Source: Bdellovibrionaceae bacterium UBA2316 (lineage in GTDB: Bacteria; Bdellovibrionota; Bdellovibrionia; Bdellovibrionales; Bdellovibrionaceae). Taken from it: a stretch of DNA of 64,000 nt. Positions 33,874-43,169 of the stretch are shown here, piece by piece (the first letter of the stretch is position 1; every line of letters begins with the position of its first letter). The notes beneath the pieces were generated by a model. That model was given only the letters and a program-made list of their open reading frames with translations. It had not been told where the DNA came from and did not search any database. The stretch is from positions 46,516 to 110,515 of the forward strand of contig DDVI01000087.1 in the NCBI GenBank assembly GCA_002345205.1. The letters run 5' to 3'. The position numbers were made by a program, and so were the translations under genes.

Positions 33874-33969
33874 AATTTAAGCACCTAACATAGGAGGGTT
33901 TTGGCTCTGAGTCAAACGGGAGTTCAAAAACCTTGCGGTCTAAACCGGGGCCGGGCATATTTTGAAAAT

Positions 33970-34992
33970 ATGATTATTTACGAAAAGTTAGACGGGATTC
34001 ATAAAAAAGCAATTGATGAATTTGGAGCTGCTAAAAACCGCGAGGAGCTTTACCAATTCAAAGTTAATTACATGGGCAAAAGTGGTCTATTGACTGAGCT
34101 TATGAAAGAGATGGCCAAGCTGTCTGTCGACGATAAAAAAGAGTTCGGTCGTCGTATAAACGTAGTTAAACAGGAACTGGAGGCCAAATACACCGAGCTG
34201 TTTGAAACTCTTAAACTGAAAGAACTTGATGAAAAGATGCGTACAGAGTCGTTAGATCTGACGATGCCTCCGCCCAAACATCAACGTGGTAGCCCTCACC
34301 CAGTTCATCGTGTTCGTGATGAAGTCGTGCAAATTTTATCACGTGTGGGGTATTCGCTACGGCTGGGACCATCGATAGAGAGTGATTATTACAATTTCGA
34401 AGCTCTCAATATCCCTAAAAATCACCCTGCGCGTGACATGCAGGATACGTTTTTTGTTGATGATACTAACGTTTTAAGAACGCATACGAGCCCAATTCAA
34501 ATCCGCAGCCTAGAATCAGAATCTCTACCGCTTAGAGTTATCGGTACGGGACCAGTGTTCCGCGTAGACAGCGATATTTCCCATTTACCTAATTTTCATC
34601 AGATTGAAGGTATGTGTGTGGATCGCAAAATTTCTATGGCTGACTTGAAAGGTACGATCACTTACTTCGTGAAAGAATTTTTTGGTTCTGATCTGAAAAC
34701 ACGATTCCGGCCGAGTTACTTCCCATTCACTGAGCCATCGGCGGAAGTCGACTGCCAATGCCCAATTTGTAAAGGCAAGGGGTGTAGTTTGTGCAAAAGC
34801 ACAGGATGGATCGAAATCGGTGGTGCGGGTTTAATGAACCCAAAAGTGTTGCTAGCTGCAAAAGTTAAATACCCTGAGTGGACGGGGTTTGCTTTTGGTT
34901 TCGGTTTAGAGCGTATGGCGATCATCAAGTACGGCATTCCAGATATTCGCTTATTGCCTGAAAATAACTTGAGCTTTCTAAAACAATTCTAA
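33970..34992 (+). CDS. pheS: phenylalanyl-tRNA synthetase alpha subunit
   Basis: Catalytic subunit of the alpha2-beta2 enzyme. The N-terminal coiled coil is residues 1-90. Class II motif 2 is seen in [28 protein letters not shown] and motif 3 in [18 protein letters not shown]. The [19 protein letters not shown] block is typical. [20 protein letters not shown]ys-rich insert lies before motif 3. ATG at 33970 gives 340 residues, matching the family. An in-frame TTG at 33901 beside AGGAGGG would add 23 residues, but the spacing is too short. pheT follows 16 bases later. Confidence 0.96.
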   Translation: MIIYEKLDGIHKKAIDEFGAAKNREELYQFKVNYMGKSGLLTELMKEMAKLSVDDKKEFGRRINVVKQELEAKYTELFETLKLKELDEKMRTESLDLTMPPPKHQRGSPHPVHRVRDEVVQILSRVGYSLRLGPSIESDYYNFEALNIPKNHPARDMQDTFFVDDTNVLRTHTSPIQIRSLESESLPLRVIGTGPVFRVDSDISHLPNFHQIEGMCVDRKISMADLKGTITYFVKEFFGSDLKTRFRPSYFPFTEPSAEVDCQCPICKGKGCSLCKSTGWIEIGGAGLMNPKVLLAAKVKYPEWTGFAFGFGLERMAIIKYGIPDIRLLPENNLSFLKQF

Positions 34993-35008
34993 AGTGGTGT
35001 GAGTACGT

Positions 35009-37468
35009 ATGAAAATTTCACTTAAATGGCTAAATGAATTAATCGCAATCGACGACTATATAAAAAAACCAGAACCGTTAGCAGAGATCCTGACTAAAGC
35101 GGGATTAGAAATCGAAGGTATTGAAAACAAAGCAAAAAATTTTGAACATGTTGTCGTTGGTTTGATCTTAGAAAAAGACAAACATCCAAATGCCGATAAA
35201 CTTTCGTTATGTCGAGTAACGACAGGTAATGGCGTCGTTCACCAAATCGTGTGCGGTGCTAAAAATCATAAAGCTGGCGATCGTATCGTCGTCGCTTTAC
35301 CAGGCGCTGTTCTTCCTGGAAATTTTGCTATTCAAAAATCAGTAATTCGTTCAGTAGAGTCGTATGGAATGTTGTGCTCTTTGAAAGAGCTTGGTCTGGC
35401 TGGGGATGCAGAAGGTTTGCTAATCCTTCCCGAAACAGCGCCCGTAGGTAAAGACTTCGCGGAATACTATGGCTACGATGATGTCGTATTTGAAATCAAA
35501 GTAACACCCAACCGCGCCGATGTACTGAGCCACTTTGGTTTAGCACGTGAACTTGCGTGTTTGCTTTCTCGTCCACTCAAAGAAATTAAAATCGATGAAA
35601 CTCATTTTAATAAAGATAAATCGACGAAAAAAGAAATATCGTTAGTTGTCGAAGATTCATCACTAGCGCCTCGTTATACGGGGGCTTTCATTTCTAACGT
35701 TCAGATTCAAAAGTCACCGGACTGGTTAGTGAAACGTTTAGAATCTGTAGGTATTAATTCTATCAACAACGTCGTGGATATTACGAACTACATTTTGCAA
35801 GAGTTGGGGCAGCCTCTTCATGCATTCGATGCGGACGAAATCCTTGATAAAAAGTTGGTTGTTGGTCACCCGCAAAGAGACGCTAAATTCGTTACACTTG
35901 ATGGGACCGAACTTAAGTTAAGCGGTGAAGAACTTTCGATCAAAAACGGTAAGAACGAAACTCTGTGTTTGGCGGGCCTTATTGGTGGGAAAAACTCGGG
36001 AGTAAAAGATTCTACGAAAAATATTTTCTTGGAATCGGCGTACTTTATTTCTCATTCGGTAAGAAAATCGTCTCGCACTTTGGGCGTTGAAACGGAATCA
36101 GGTTATCGTTTTGCTCGTGGGGTAGATCCAGAGTTAACATTGTTTGCACTAAAGCGTGCCGCTGATTTAATTCATCAAGTTGCGGGTGGTGACGTCGCTA
36201 CCGATTTTTACGATGTGTATCCAAACCCAATTCGTCGTGAACCTATTTCCATTTCGATTGATACGATTTCAGATCGCATGGGTTACGAAGCCACGGCTCC
36301 TATTTTTGAAAACTGGATGACTCGTTTAGGCTGTAAAACGGAAAAAATTAAAGATGGTGCTTACAAAGTTACACCGCCGACATTCCGTTTTGACATGGAA
36401 CACGAAATGGACATAGTGGAAGAGTATGCGCGTCTGCAGGGTTACGATTTAATTCCAGAAGCGATGCCAAATTTGGCGTCTCGTCCGGCGCCTCATGATC
36501 CTAAATACCTACAAACTGGCCATATCACTCAAGTGTTGAATGGCGTTGGATTTGATGAAGCATTTAACTATTCATTCGTCGGTAAAAGAGAAGAAGACAC
36601 GTTCTTTGGGGAAGTCGAAAAGCTAAATTCACTGGGTCTAAGAGCTACGAATGACCGCGTGGGTTTAAGAAATCCATTGAGCGAAGACCTAAATGTTATG
36701 CGCTCATCACTGACATTAGGATTGGTGAAGAATGCGATTAACAACATCAAGTATGGTAACACTCAAGGCGCTTTATTTGAAGTCGGCAAAACATTCTGCA
36801 AAAACACTCAAGGTGGAATTTTAGAAAAAAACAGCCTAGGTTTAATCATCTGGGGGCAGGATCATACGAATTGGAATCTGCCTGGTAGTGCGCCTATTAT
36901 TTTTCAATTAAAAGAAGCGATTCAGGTACTTGCGAAATCGTTTGGAATTAAGGCCTACACTTGGGAACAAAAAGCCGATAAATTAACTAACGTTCCAACG
37001 TGTTTTCATCCGTACCAAACCGCAGTACTTGTAGTAGAAGGAAAGAAATGTGGCTTTATCTCGTCGATTAGTCCACTTATTTTGGAGAATGAAAAAATTC
37101 GTGAACCGATGTGCGTAGCGGAGCTTGATTTAGAGGCGTTCTTACCACAAACGGCGCGCCCAACTCGTATCAAAGACATCTCTCGTTTCCCTGTAGTTGA
37201 CAGAGACTTGGCCTTGGTCATGAAGAAATCTCAAGCTGTCGGCGATGTTTTAAAAACGGTTCGTAAGGTAGTCGGCGCGAACTTATTTGATCTCGAGATT
37301 TTTGACGTTTACGAGGGCGACAAGCTTCCTGTAGGGCAAAAAAGTATCGCTTTAAGAATTCGTTACCAAGATGCAAACGCGGCCTTAGCGGATGCGGCAG
37401 TCCATGGTTTTCAAGAGCAAATATTAAAATCTTTGGATAGTGAATTTGGAATCACTCTCCGATCTTAG
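35009..37468 (+). CDS. pheT: phenylalanyl-tRNA synthetase beta subunit
   Basis: The 819-residue protein has the full bacterial layout: an OB-fold tRNA-binding domain at about residues 40-150 (VVVGLILEKDKHPNADKLSLC), the B3/B4 editing region (NVVDITNYILQELGQPLHAFD), B5, the catalytic-like core, and a C-terminal anticodon-binding ferredoxin-like domain (RFPVVDRDLALVM to ALRIRYQD). It is the second gene of the pheST pair and is followed by a broken gene and then ihfA, an order seen in many proteobacteria. Confidence 0.97.
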   Translation: MKISLKWLNELIAIDDYIKKPEPLAEILTKAGLEIEGIENKAKNFEHVVVGLILEKDKHPNADKLSLCRVTTGNGVVHQIVCGAKNHKAGDRIVVALPGAVLPGNFAIQKSVIRSVESYGMLCSLKELGLAGDAEGLLILPETAPVGKDFAEYYGYDDVVFEIKVTPNRADVLSHFGLARELACLLSRPLKEIKIDETHFNKDKSTKKEISLVVEDSSLAPRYTGAFISNVQIQKSPDWLVKRLESVGINSINNVVDITNYILQELGQPLHAFDADEILDKKLVVGHPQRDAKFVTLDGTELKLSGEELSIKNGKNETLCLAGLIGGKNSGVKDSTKNIFLESAYFISHSVRKSSRTLGVETESGYRFARGVDPELTLFALKRAADLIHQVAGGDVATDFYDVYPNPIRREPISISIDTISDRMGYEATAPIFENWMTRLGCKTEKIKDGAYKVTPPTFRFDMEHEMDIVEEYARLQGYDLIPEAMPNLASRPAPHDPKYLQTGHITQVLNGVGFDEAFNYSFVGKREEDTFFGEVEKLNSLGLRATNDRVGLRNPLSEDLNVMRSSLTLGLVKNAINNIKYGNTQGALFEVGKTFCKNTQGGILEKNSLGLIIWGQDHTNWNLPGSAPIIFQLKEAIQVLAKSFGIKAYTWEQKADKLTNVPTCFHPYQTAVLVVEGKKCGFISSISPLILENEKIREPMCVAELDLEAFLPQTARPTRIKDISRFPVVDRDLALVMKKSQAVGDVLKTVRKVVGANLFDLEIFDVYEGDKLPVGQKSIALRIRYQDANAALADAAVHGFQEQILKSLDSEFGITLRS

Positions 37469-37480
37469 AGGTTGTATTAA

Positions 37481-38168
37481 ATGATATTTGAATTATTGCC
37501 TTTTGTCATAGCGGTTGCAATTTTAGTTGCTTGGTTTTTTGCTTCGTATTTTAGAAATAAAAAGCGTGTGGATAAACTGATTCAATATTTTCATGGCTTT
37601 TGCTCAAAACCTATTGGTGATGCCATATTCACTTATCATGGATATGAGTTTCGTTTAGTTCGTATTGCCAGGGGTGGGGGGGCAAACTGGAGTCGGTGGA
37701 TCGTATCCGGTTTTAACCACATATTTGGATTCGAATTCGGGTTCGATGACTAAATCTTTTTCTAAAGTTTTAGTTGGGCACGCAGAGAGTGGACGGTACA
37801 CGCGCGGGCGATTTCTGATTTTGCCTCCTCATTCCCTTGAAGACATAGCCGGTAAAAAATATTTGTTTGGTAGCGATGACGACCGGACGCTGGATCTGTT
37901 TAAACGGCGAAAAATGGAGCCTGTTTTAGGGGCCGTCGTGGCTAGTTTGTTTAGAGAAAAGTATCATCACCTTTCAATTGGTCCAGAAGTCCATGTGTCG
38001 GGCTTGGGGCTTAGAAAAAAACGAGTTTTGTCCTACATCGGGTTGCCTGAGCAAATCTATGATTATCCTGAAGCTTTGTTGCCGTATTTGGATAGTCTGA
38101 TTGCCTTTTGCGCATTCCTGGATATATCTGCTGAAACTCATCATAGCGGCGATAGACCTCTTGCGTAA
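37481..38168 (+). pseudogene. membrane-anchored unknown protein, frame broken at a G7 tract
   Basis: The gene opens at ATG 37481 (GAGG about 10 bases before) with a membrane helix LLPFVIAVAILVAWFFASYF. The frame runs on to a stop at 37751-37753, but from a run of seven G at 37676-37682 the protein-like reading continues in the next frame (QTGVGGSYPVLTTYL to ETHHSGDRPLA, stop 38166-38168). Removing one G joins the two into a protein of about 228 residues. So this is a one-base insertion in a homopolymer: a true mutation, a phase-variable switch, or a sequencing error. No family recognised. Confidence 0.7.
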
Positions 38169-38255
38169 TTTCTGAGTTGAAAGATTCTAAGCTCTTGATT
38201 TTGTTTGATAAGTATTTGAGACTGATTAAGTCTTTATAAATGCTTGGGGATTAAA

Positions 38256-38603
38256 ATGGCAGGACAAAACGTTTGGAAATCAACGATGACGAAAGCCGAT
38301 ATCGTTGAAAAAGTTTACGATAAAATTGGATTTTCAAAAAAAGAAGCTAGCGACTTGGTAGAGCTAGTTTTTGATACAATTAAAAACGAATTACACACCG
38401 GCGAGAAAATCAAAATCTCTGGTTTCGGCAATTTCGTAGTGACTCAGAAGCATGAGCGCGTGGGGCGTAATCCTCAGACAGGCGATCAAATTATGATCTC
38501 TGCACGCAAAAAATTAACGTTTAAGCCTTCGCAAGTTCTAAGAGCGATGTTGAACGGTGAAGACTACACTAACTTGAAAGATGATGATGACGACGGAGAA
38601 TGA
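38256..38603 (+). CDS. ihfA: integration host factor alpha subunit
   Basis: A DNA-bending nucleoid protein of the HU/IHF family. TKADIVEKVYDKIGFSKKE is the N-terminal helix pair, IKISGFGNFVV the strand, and the arm RVGRNPQTGDQIMISARKK carries the Pro that intercalates in the minor groove, with the IHF-alpha pattern. Ten extra residues come before the core and an acidic tail (LKDDDDDGE) after it. ATG at 38256 follows GGGG. The 3' end overlaps the MerR gene by 23 bases. The pheST-ihfA order matches E. coli. Confidence 0.93.
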   Translation: MAGQNVWKSTMTKADIVEKVYDKIGFSKKEASDLVELVFDTIKNELHTGEKIKISGFGNFVVTQKHERVGRNPQTGDQIMISARKKLTFKPSQVLRAMLNGEDYTNLKDDDDDGE

Positions 38604-39234
38604 TAATAAAGACGGAACTTTAATTTCAGCGACTAACCCTCAAGGGGCGTTGCCGGATGTTCCTGTTGAAACTCTATCCCATGAAGAGCAAATGGATTTT
38701 TTCCGCTTTGAGAAGAAAAATCCAGAAGCATTTATCGAATTCAATATGGCTCCTGCTGTTGAAGATGAGCCAATAGATACGGTTCAAAAACCACTGACAG
38801 AGTCCGAACCTTTATCTCTGCCAGCAGCATTATGTGATGATCAGTTATTAAATGAAATTCAAAGTATTCCTGACAAGATGGGATTTAAAATCGGCGACGT
38901 TGCTGACATGTTAGCCGTAAAGCAGTACGTTTTGCGCTACTGGGAAAGTGAATTTGATATTTTAAAGCCAAAAAAAGCAGGCAACAATCAACGTTTATAT
39001 ACTAAAAAAGACGTAGAAAATGCGTTCCTAATTCGCAAACTTCTGCACCGCGATCGCTTTTCGATCGAAGGCGCCCGTTCAGCCATGAAAAATCTAAAGT
39101 CTTTCGTTCGTAAAGAGAACAAAAAAGAAATGGAACTAAAACAAGCCTTCAACCGCATTGAAAACTTCCACCAAGACCTAGAGGACATAGCTCACCAAAT
39201 CCGCCGCGTCCGCCAACTCTTCAAACTCCACTAG
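38581..39234 (+). CDS. MerR-family transcriptional regulator
   Basis: The winged helix-turn-helix is at about residues 100-170: KIGDVADMLAVKQYVLRYWESEF, then LKPKKAGNNQRLYTKKDVENAF, followed by the dimer helix. An acidic, probably unstructured stretch of 90 residues precedes it, which is unusual for MerR. No Cys-based sensor region is present. The three ATG codons in a row at 38581-38589 lie in the ihfA end, so translation is probably coupled to ihfA. MerR proteins follow ihfA in many deltaproteobacterial-type genomes; their targets are not known to me. Confidence 0.85.
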   Translation: MMMTTENDNKDGTLISATNPQGALPDVPVETLSHEEQMDFFRFEKKNPEAFIEFNMAPAVEDEPIDTVQKPLTESEPLSLPAALCDDQLLNEIQSIPDKMGFKIGDVADMLAVKQYVLRYWESEFDILKPKKAGNNQRLYTKKDVENAFLIRKLLHRDRFSIEGARSAMKNLKSFVRKENKKEMELKQAFNRIENFHQDLEDIAHQIRRVRQLFKLH

Positions 39235-39235
39235 A

Positions 39236-39487
39236 AATAAAGTGCCAGGCCCTAAATAAAGTGCCAAATAAAGTGCCAGGCCCTAAAAATTCTCCTGATC
39301 AAGGGGTATAAGTAAAGACTGCGAGTCTCCTAAAAGGTCAAAATTTCTTCATCATGTTGCAAATTTGCTATAATTTAAGTGGTTTTGCTTTTCATTGAAT
39401 TGGACCCTTTTCGAGATTAGCCGCCGGCATTTATAGACTGTGGTTTAATTTTCGGCCTGGCACCTTATTGTTACCTTTTAGGAGACT
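39236..39487. repeat. GTGCCAGG repeat cluster with two interleaved inverted pairs
   Basis: AATAAAGTGCCA occurs three times between 39237 and 39275, twice followed by GGCCCTAAA. GTGCCAGGCC at 39242-39251 pairs with GGCCTGGCAC at 39454-39463, and AGTCTCCTAAAAGGT at 39324-39338 pairs perfectly with ACCTTTTAGGAGACT at 39473-39487. The two pairs interleave (A-B-A'-B'). No gene is seen between merR and the carbonic anhydrase apart from this. Confidence 0.75.
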
Positions 39488-39549
39488 TGCCGTTTGCACT
39501 GGTACCTTTTGGTTGCTCCTTTTTGGGTTTGGGGTTAAGTAGTTGGGGC

Positions 39550-40194
39550 ATGGGAAAAAAAGAAATTCTTCGGTTAATGGCGGGATTTAGAAAGTTTCGC
39601 GAGAAATATTTTGCAAATGAACATCCGCTTTATCAACGTTTGTCATCGAGTGCGGGGCAGGCTCCAAAGACTCTTATTATTGGCTGTAGTGATTCCCGCG
39701 TCGATCCGGCGATAATTACGTCGGCGTCTCCGGGTGAGTTGTTCATCGTTCGAAATGTGGCGAATCTTGTACCTCCGTTTGAAAAAGGTGGGGTTCACGG
39801 GGTCAGTGCGGCGATTGAGTTTGCCGTTGTAAATTTGAAAGTTGAAAATGTTATTGTCCTTGGTCATCGTCAGTGTGGTGGTATTCGAGCGTTAATGACG
39901 AATAATCAAGAAACTCATTCTGATAGTTTCGTTGATAACTGGGTCAGTGTTGCTAAAAGTGCAAAGCTGCGCGTACTTGAGAAATACGGTCATGAATCGG
40001 AAGAAAACTTGTGTCGCCACGGTGAGCTTGAGTCGATTATTACTTCGCTTCAGAATTTAAGAACATTTCCATTTGTCGAGCAGGCCATTAAAGAGCGTGA
40101 TTTAGCATTGATGGGAATATACTTCGATTTGGAACAAGGCCAATTACTTGAATACGACGAGAAGATCGACGCATTCAAAAACATCGAGGTTTAA
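39550..40194 (+). CDS. beta-class carbonic anhydrase, cytosolic
   Basis: 214 residues with the full zinc site: Cys46, Asp48 and Arg50 in IIGCSDSRVDP, His106 and Cys109 in VLGHRQCGGI. No signal peptide is present when the ATG at 39550 is used, and the length matches the family; an earlier TTG at 39487 lies inside the repeat cluster and would add odd residues. It provides bicarbonate for carboxylation reactions. It complements the lipid-tethered beta enzyme at 11363. No close operon partner; a nitroreductase converges on it with 3 bases between the stops. Confidence 0.93.
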   Translation: MGKKEILRLMAGFRKFREKYFANEHPLYQRLSSSAGQAPKTLIIGCSDSRVDPAIITSASPGELFIVRNVANLVPPFEKGGVHGVSAAIEFAVVNLKVENVIVLGHRQCGGIRALMTNNQETHSDSFVDNWVSVAKSAKLRVLEKYGHESEENLCRHGELESIITSLQNLRTFPFVEQAIKERDLALMGIYFDLEQGQLLEYDEKIDAFKNIEV

Positions 40195-40197
40195 TTT

Positions 40198-40896
40198 TTA
40201 TAGTTTATGAATAACTAGATTTGGATCCACTCTAAATTGTGGACCAAATATTCCTCCCGAAGCGGGATCTCCGACGCCAATTACCATCACGATCCGTGAG
40301 TCCGAGTTTAACTTTAAGATTTTTTTTACACGCTTTTCATCAAAGCCTTCCATAGGGCAGCTCCCATACCCTTGGGCCGTAATCGCGAGCATGAAGTTTT
40401 GACAGGCTAGCGCAGTCGTTTTTGTTACGATCTCGAAAAGATCATTCTTCGAAACCGGTCTGCGTACAATCGGTTTAAATAACCCAATAATATTGAAAAT
40501 CAGAAAGCGACTGAGGGCGAACAATCCAAATGGGTCTTGGCGATACAATGATGGGATAATTTTGTAATAGTAGGTGCGCAAATCTTTTGAGAGTGGCTCG
40601 GTGGCTTGCATTTGTTGAACGAGGATATCACGATTTCGTTGCCAAGTATCCGTTCGCGAAACGGCGACAATGAGATGATTAGCGGTTCTGGCCGTACCTT
40701 GAAACAGGCAGGCTTCTGCAAGTTCTGCTTTCTTCTGTGAAAATTTAAACCAGTAAAACTCCCAAGGCTGCAAGTTAGAAGAATTTGGTGCTTTGGTTGC
40801 GGCATCTAACGCATTCTGAATCACCTCGTCTGGTACAATGCTGTCGGTAAAACGGCGAATGCTACGGCGGGTATTGATGACATCAAAAAAGTTCAT
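40198..40896 (-). CDS. nitroreductase family flavoprotein
   Basis: 232 residues of the FMN-dependent nitroreductase fold. NTRRSIRRFTDSIVPDEVIQ is the FMN phosphate-binding start, AATKAPNSSNLQPWEF the next block, and AITAQGYGSCPMEGFDEKRV the C-terminal flavin block. A hydrophobic segment (GLFALSRFLIFNIIGLF) in the middle is longer than usual. Members reduce nitro groups, quinones or other acceptors with NAD(P)H. Substrate unknown. Confidence 0.85.
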   Translation of the reverse strand: MNFFDVINTRRSIRRFTDSIVPDEVIQNALDAATKAPNSSNLQPWEFYWFKFSQKKAELAEACLFQGTARTANHLIVAVSRTDTWQRNRDILVQQMQATEPLSKDLRTYYYKIIPSLYRQDPFGLFALSRFLIFNIIGLFKPIVRRPVSKNDLFEIVTKTTALACQNFMLAITAQGYGSCPMEGFDEKRVKKILKLNSDSRIVMVIGVGDPASGGIFGPQFRVDPNLVIHKL

Positions 40897-41045
40897 ACTT
40901 TAATTTTTGCTTTTTAATTTGTCGAATACAACACTTAATACTTTGGAGGTATTTGCGAACCCATTGAAAGGGCTGAACGTGATCAGGAGCAAGGGGCATA
41001 CCTATTGCTTTGTTAAATAGTTAGCACGCAACGAAAGGTAGAGCC

Positions 41046-43079
41046 ATGACTTTAAAAGGACTTACGACGCTGATCTGTCTAATTATTATACAGCTGTCAT
41101 TCGTATTTGTGGCTCACGCGGATGAAGCTCTAGAGCACCAACAGGTTTTTAAGCCAAATATGGAAATTACCACAGATCCAGTGGAGCTTGAATATCTATT
41201 GGATCTATCTTTGCGGGTAATGAAAGATAAACCTCTTTATGCATTTATAAATCAAGCCTTCAGAACTAAGAATAGTCCGAACCCACCTCTACTGTCTCAA
41301 ACTAAGATTATTTTTATTCTAGCTCAACTAAAAGAGAATTGGAAAGAAGTTGAAAAGTATTTAGGTCCAAATCCCAATAGTACCAAACCCCCGCGTATGG
41401 GACAGTTAGCGATGCGTCCTAAACCGCAATTTGAAAAAGCTTTAGATGAAGCGTTGTTTACGGGAATTCTTAATAAAGTTTTAGAAAACAAAGCGCTAAC
41501 AAAAAAATTAGAGTCTAACGTTTCAATCGCTCAGCCTCTTTTAATTAAAGATGATAAAGTCGGATATACGTTTACTAAAGAAACATTTTTAGCAAATCAT
41601 CCACGCTATGAAGATCCAGATGATGAAGAATCAAAAATTATCCCGCCCTCTGATCAACGAAAAGTAATGGTCGACCTTGTAAACAGTATGAGTAAAGGTG
41701 ATCGTTTGTTTTTCAATTTCTATGATTTTGATATGATTGAATTGGCGGATGCTATCATCGCCGCACATGAGCGGGGCGTAGAGGTTATTGGCGGCATTGA
41801 TAAAGGTGTGTTTACTGAAAAAGAAGCCGCACGTATCGTCGTTAAGAAAATGATTGATGCCGGTGTTTTTGTAGAACTCGTAGATTCTGTGGGTTTAAAT
41901 CACCAAAAACTATTAGCGGGTATTAAAAAACGAGGTAAATCGTTTGCAATGTTTAATTCAGGAAACGCGACTCAGTCATGTAATGGACCGGAAGGTGATT
42001 TGAAAGCCATTCCTGAAAAAGATCGTCCACCTGAATCGAAACCCAATCCTAATCACATGGTATTAGTCGACGGAAAGTACGCGGCAACGATTGTTGCGTC
42101 GGAAATTAAAAAGAATGTAATTTATAGGCTACGTGGACAAGCGGGCTTTCCAATTGGTGGCGCGTACATGCTGGAAGGTAAACCTCAAACAAATCCTAAA
42201 GATAATGAAAAAGTAGTTTTAGTTTTTTCACCTAATGGTGGATTGGGTGATATCAATCGCGATATTTACTCTATGTTTTTTAAAGTGGCGAAGGGGCCAT
42301 TAGCTGGCGCTGTATTTTCGATGTCGTCGTATGAGCTTGGTTTAGATGCTAAGGATGCCGTTGTTCGTGAAATTAAACGAAGACGCGCGGCTGGAAAATC
42401 TTTAAAAAACCTGTTTCCAATCATTGGTGATGCCCAGTTTGCAATGCGAGGCTTTAGTATTCCATTGAAACTCTCAGGATATCAACTGATCGAATTTGAT
42501 CCAGCGGATCCGTTTAAAGTTGCGGGCTCAGAAAAAATCGAAGACCCTGAAAAATTTGAACCACCAGAGAAAAACTCCAAAAAAATAAAATACTTTGTAG
42601 AAAATCTGGAGGACCCAATTGTTAAAGAGATTCGTGATTTAATGTCACCTGAAGAGTGGGCTCAGTGGCGTAGTGAAATTCGTATTAGTCCTGATTGGTT
42701 TAAGGAAAAGCATTTTGAGTGGGATGGTAAATTATTGGCGAACCAAGTAAAACTTCATTATAAAGGTGTGGCGGCTCAAGAGATAAATTTATCAAATGCA
42801 GGTTCCAGTATTAATTTTAGTAACGCGGGGGAATCAAATCAAGAGCAAATCCTATTATCAATGAGTCGATCTATCACTAAAGCCTTCCGCGGAGCCATGA
42901 AGTATCTATGGGATAAATGGTCGAGCCCGGAGAAATCAATTCACTTAGAAGTTCAAAGGCGAAATAAGTTTGTTTCGGTAGAGGATCGTGCGTTAGCGCT
43001 CGAAGTTCTAAAGTTCCGCCAAAATATCCAGCAAAAATTAAGCTGCCAAAAATTCTATAATGTAAAAGTGGCTAAATAG
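41046..43079 (+). CDS. exported phospholipase D-like protein with two HxK motifs
   Basis: A 677-residue product with a signal peptide (LTTLICLIIIQLSFVFVAHA). Two halves resemble the PLD fold. His286/Lys288 in GLNHQKLLAG is followed by FNSGNATQS, and His571/Lys573 in KLHYKGVAAQ by INFSNAGESNQEQ. In typical PLD enzymes the motif is HxK(x)4D followed by GSxN; the Asp is missing in both copies, but the His/Lys and the downstream Ser/Asn turns are kept, so activity is possible. The target would be phospholipid or another phosphodiester outside the cytoplasm. AAAGG precedes the ATG. Confidence 0.7.
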   Translation: MTLKGLTTLICLIIIQLSFVFVAHADEALEHQQVFKPNMEITTDPVELEYLLDLSLRVMKDKPLYAFINQAFRTKNSPNPPLLSQTKIIFILAQLKENWKEVEKYLGPNPNSTKPPRMGQLAMRPKPQFEKALDEALFTGILNKVLENKALTKKLESNVSIAQPLLIKDDKVGYTFTKETFLANHPRYEDPDDEESKIIPPSDQRKVMVDLVNSMSKGDRLFFNFYDFDMIELADAIIAAHERGVEVIGGIDKGVFTEKEAARIVVKKMIDAGVFVELVDSVGLNHQKLLAGIKKRGKSFAMFNSGNATQSCNGPEGDLKAIPEKDRPPESKPNPNHMVLVDGKYAATIVASEIKKNVIYRLRGQAGFPIGGAYMLEGKPQTNPKDNEKVVLVFSPNGGLGDINRDIYSMFFKVAKGPLAGAVFSMSSYELGLDAKDAVVREIKRRRAAGKSLKNLFPIIGDAQFAMRGFSIPLKLSGYQLIEFDPADPFKVAGSEKIEDPEKFEPPEKNSKKIKYFVENLEDPIVKEIRDLMSPEEWAQWRSEIRISPDWFKEKHFEWDGKLLANQVKLHYKGVAAQEINLSNAGSSINFSNAGESNQEQILLSMSRSITKAFRGAMKYLWDKWSSPEKSIHLEVQRRNKFVSVEDRALALEVLKFRQNIQQKLSCQKFYNVKVAK

Positions 43080-43169
43080 TCGAAAACAAGAGGCAAATTG
43101 AAATAAGCGCTGGATTTGCCGGCGCATCTAAGGTAGACCCTCAACTTCGGCTATTTCTAAGGGGGGATC

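Noticed and set aside
33901..33969. TTG-started N-terminal extension or leader peptide of pheS
   Set aside because: AGGAGGG is only 2-3 bases from the TTG, the residues do not match PheS, and there is no run of Phe codons as in an attenuator.
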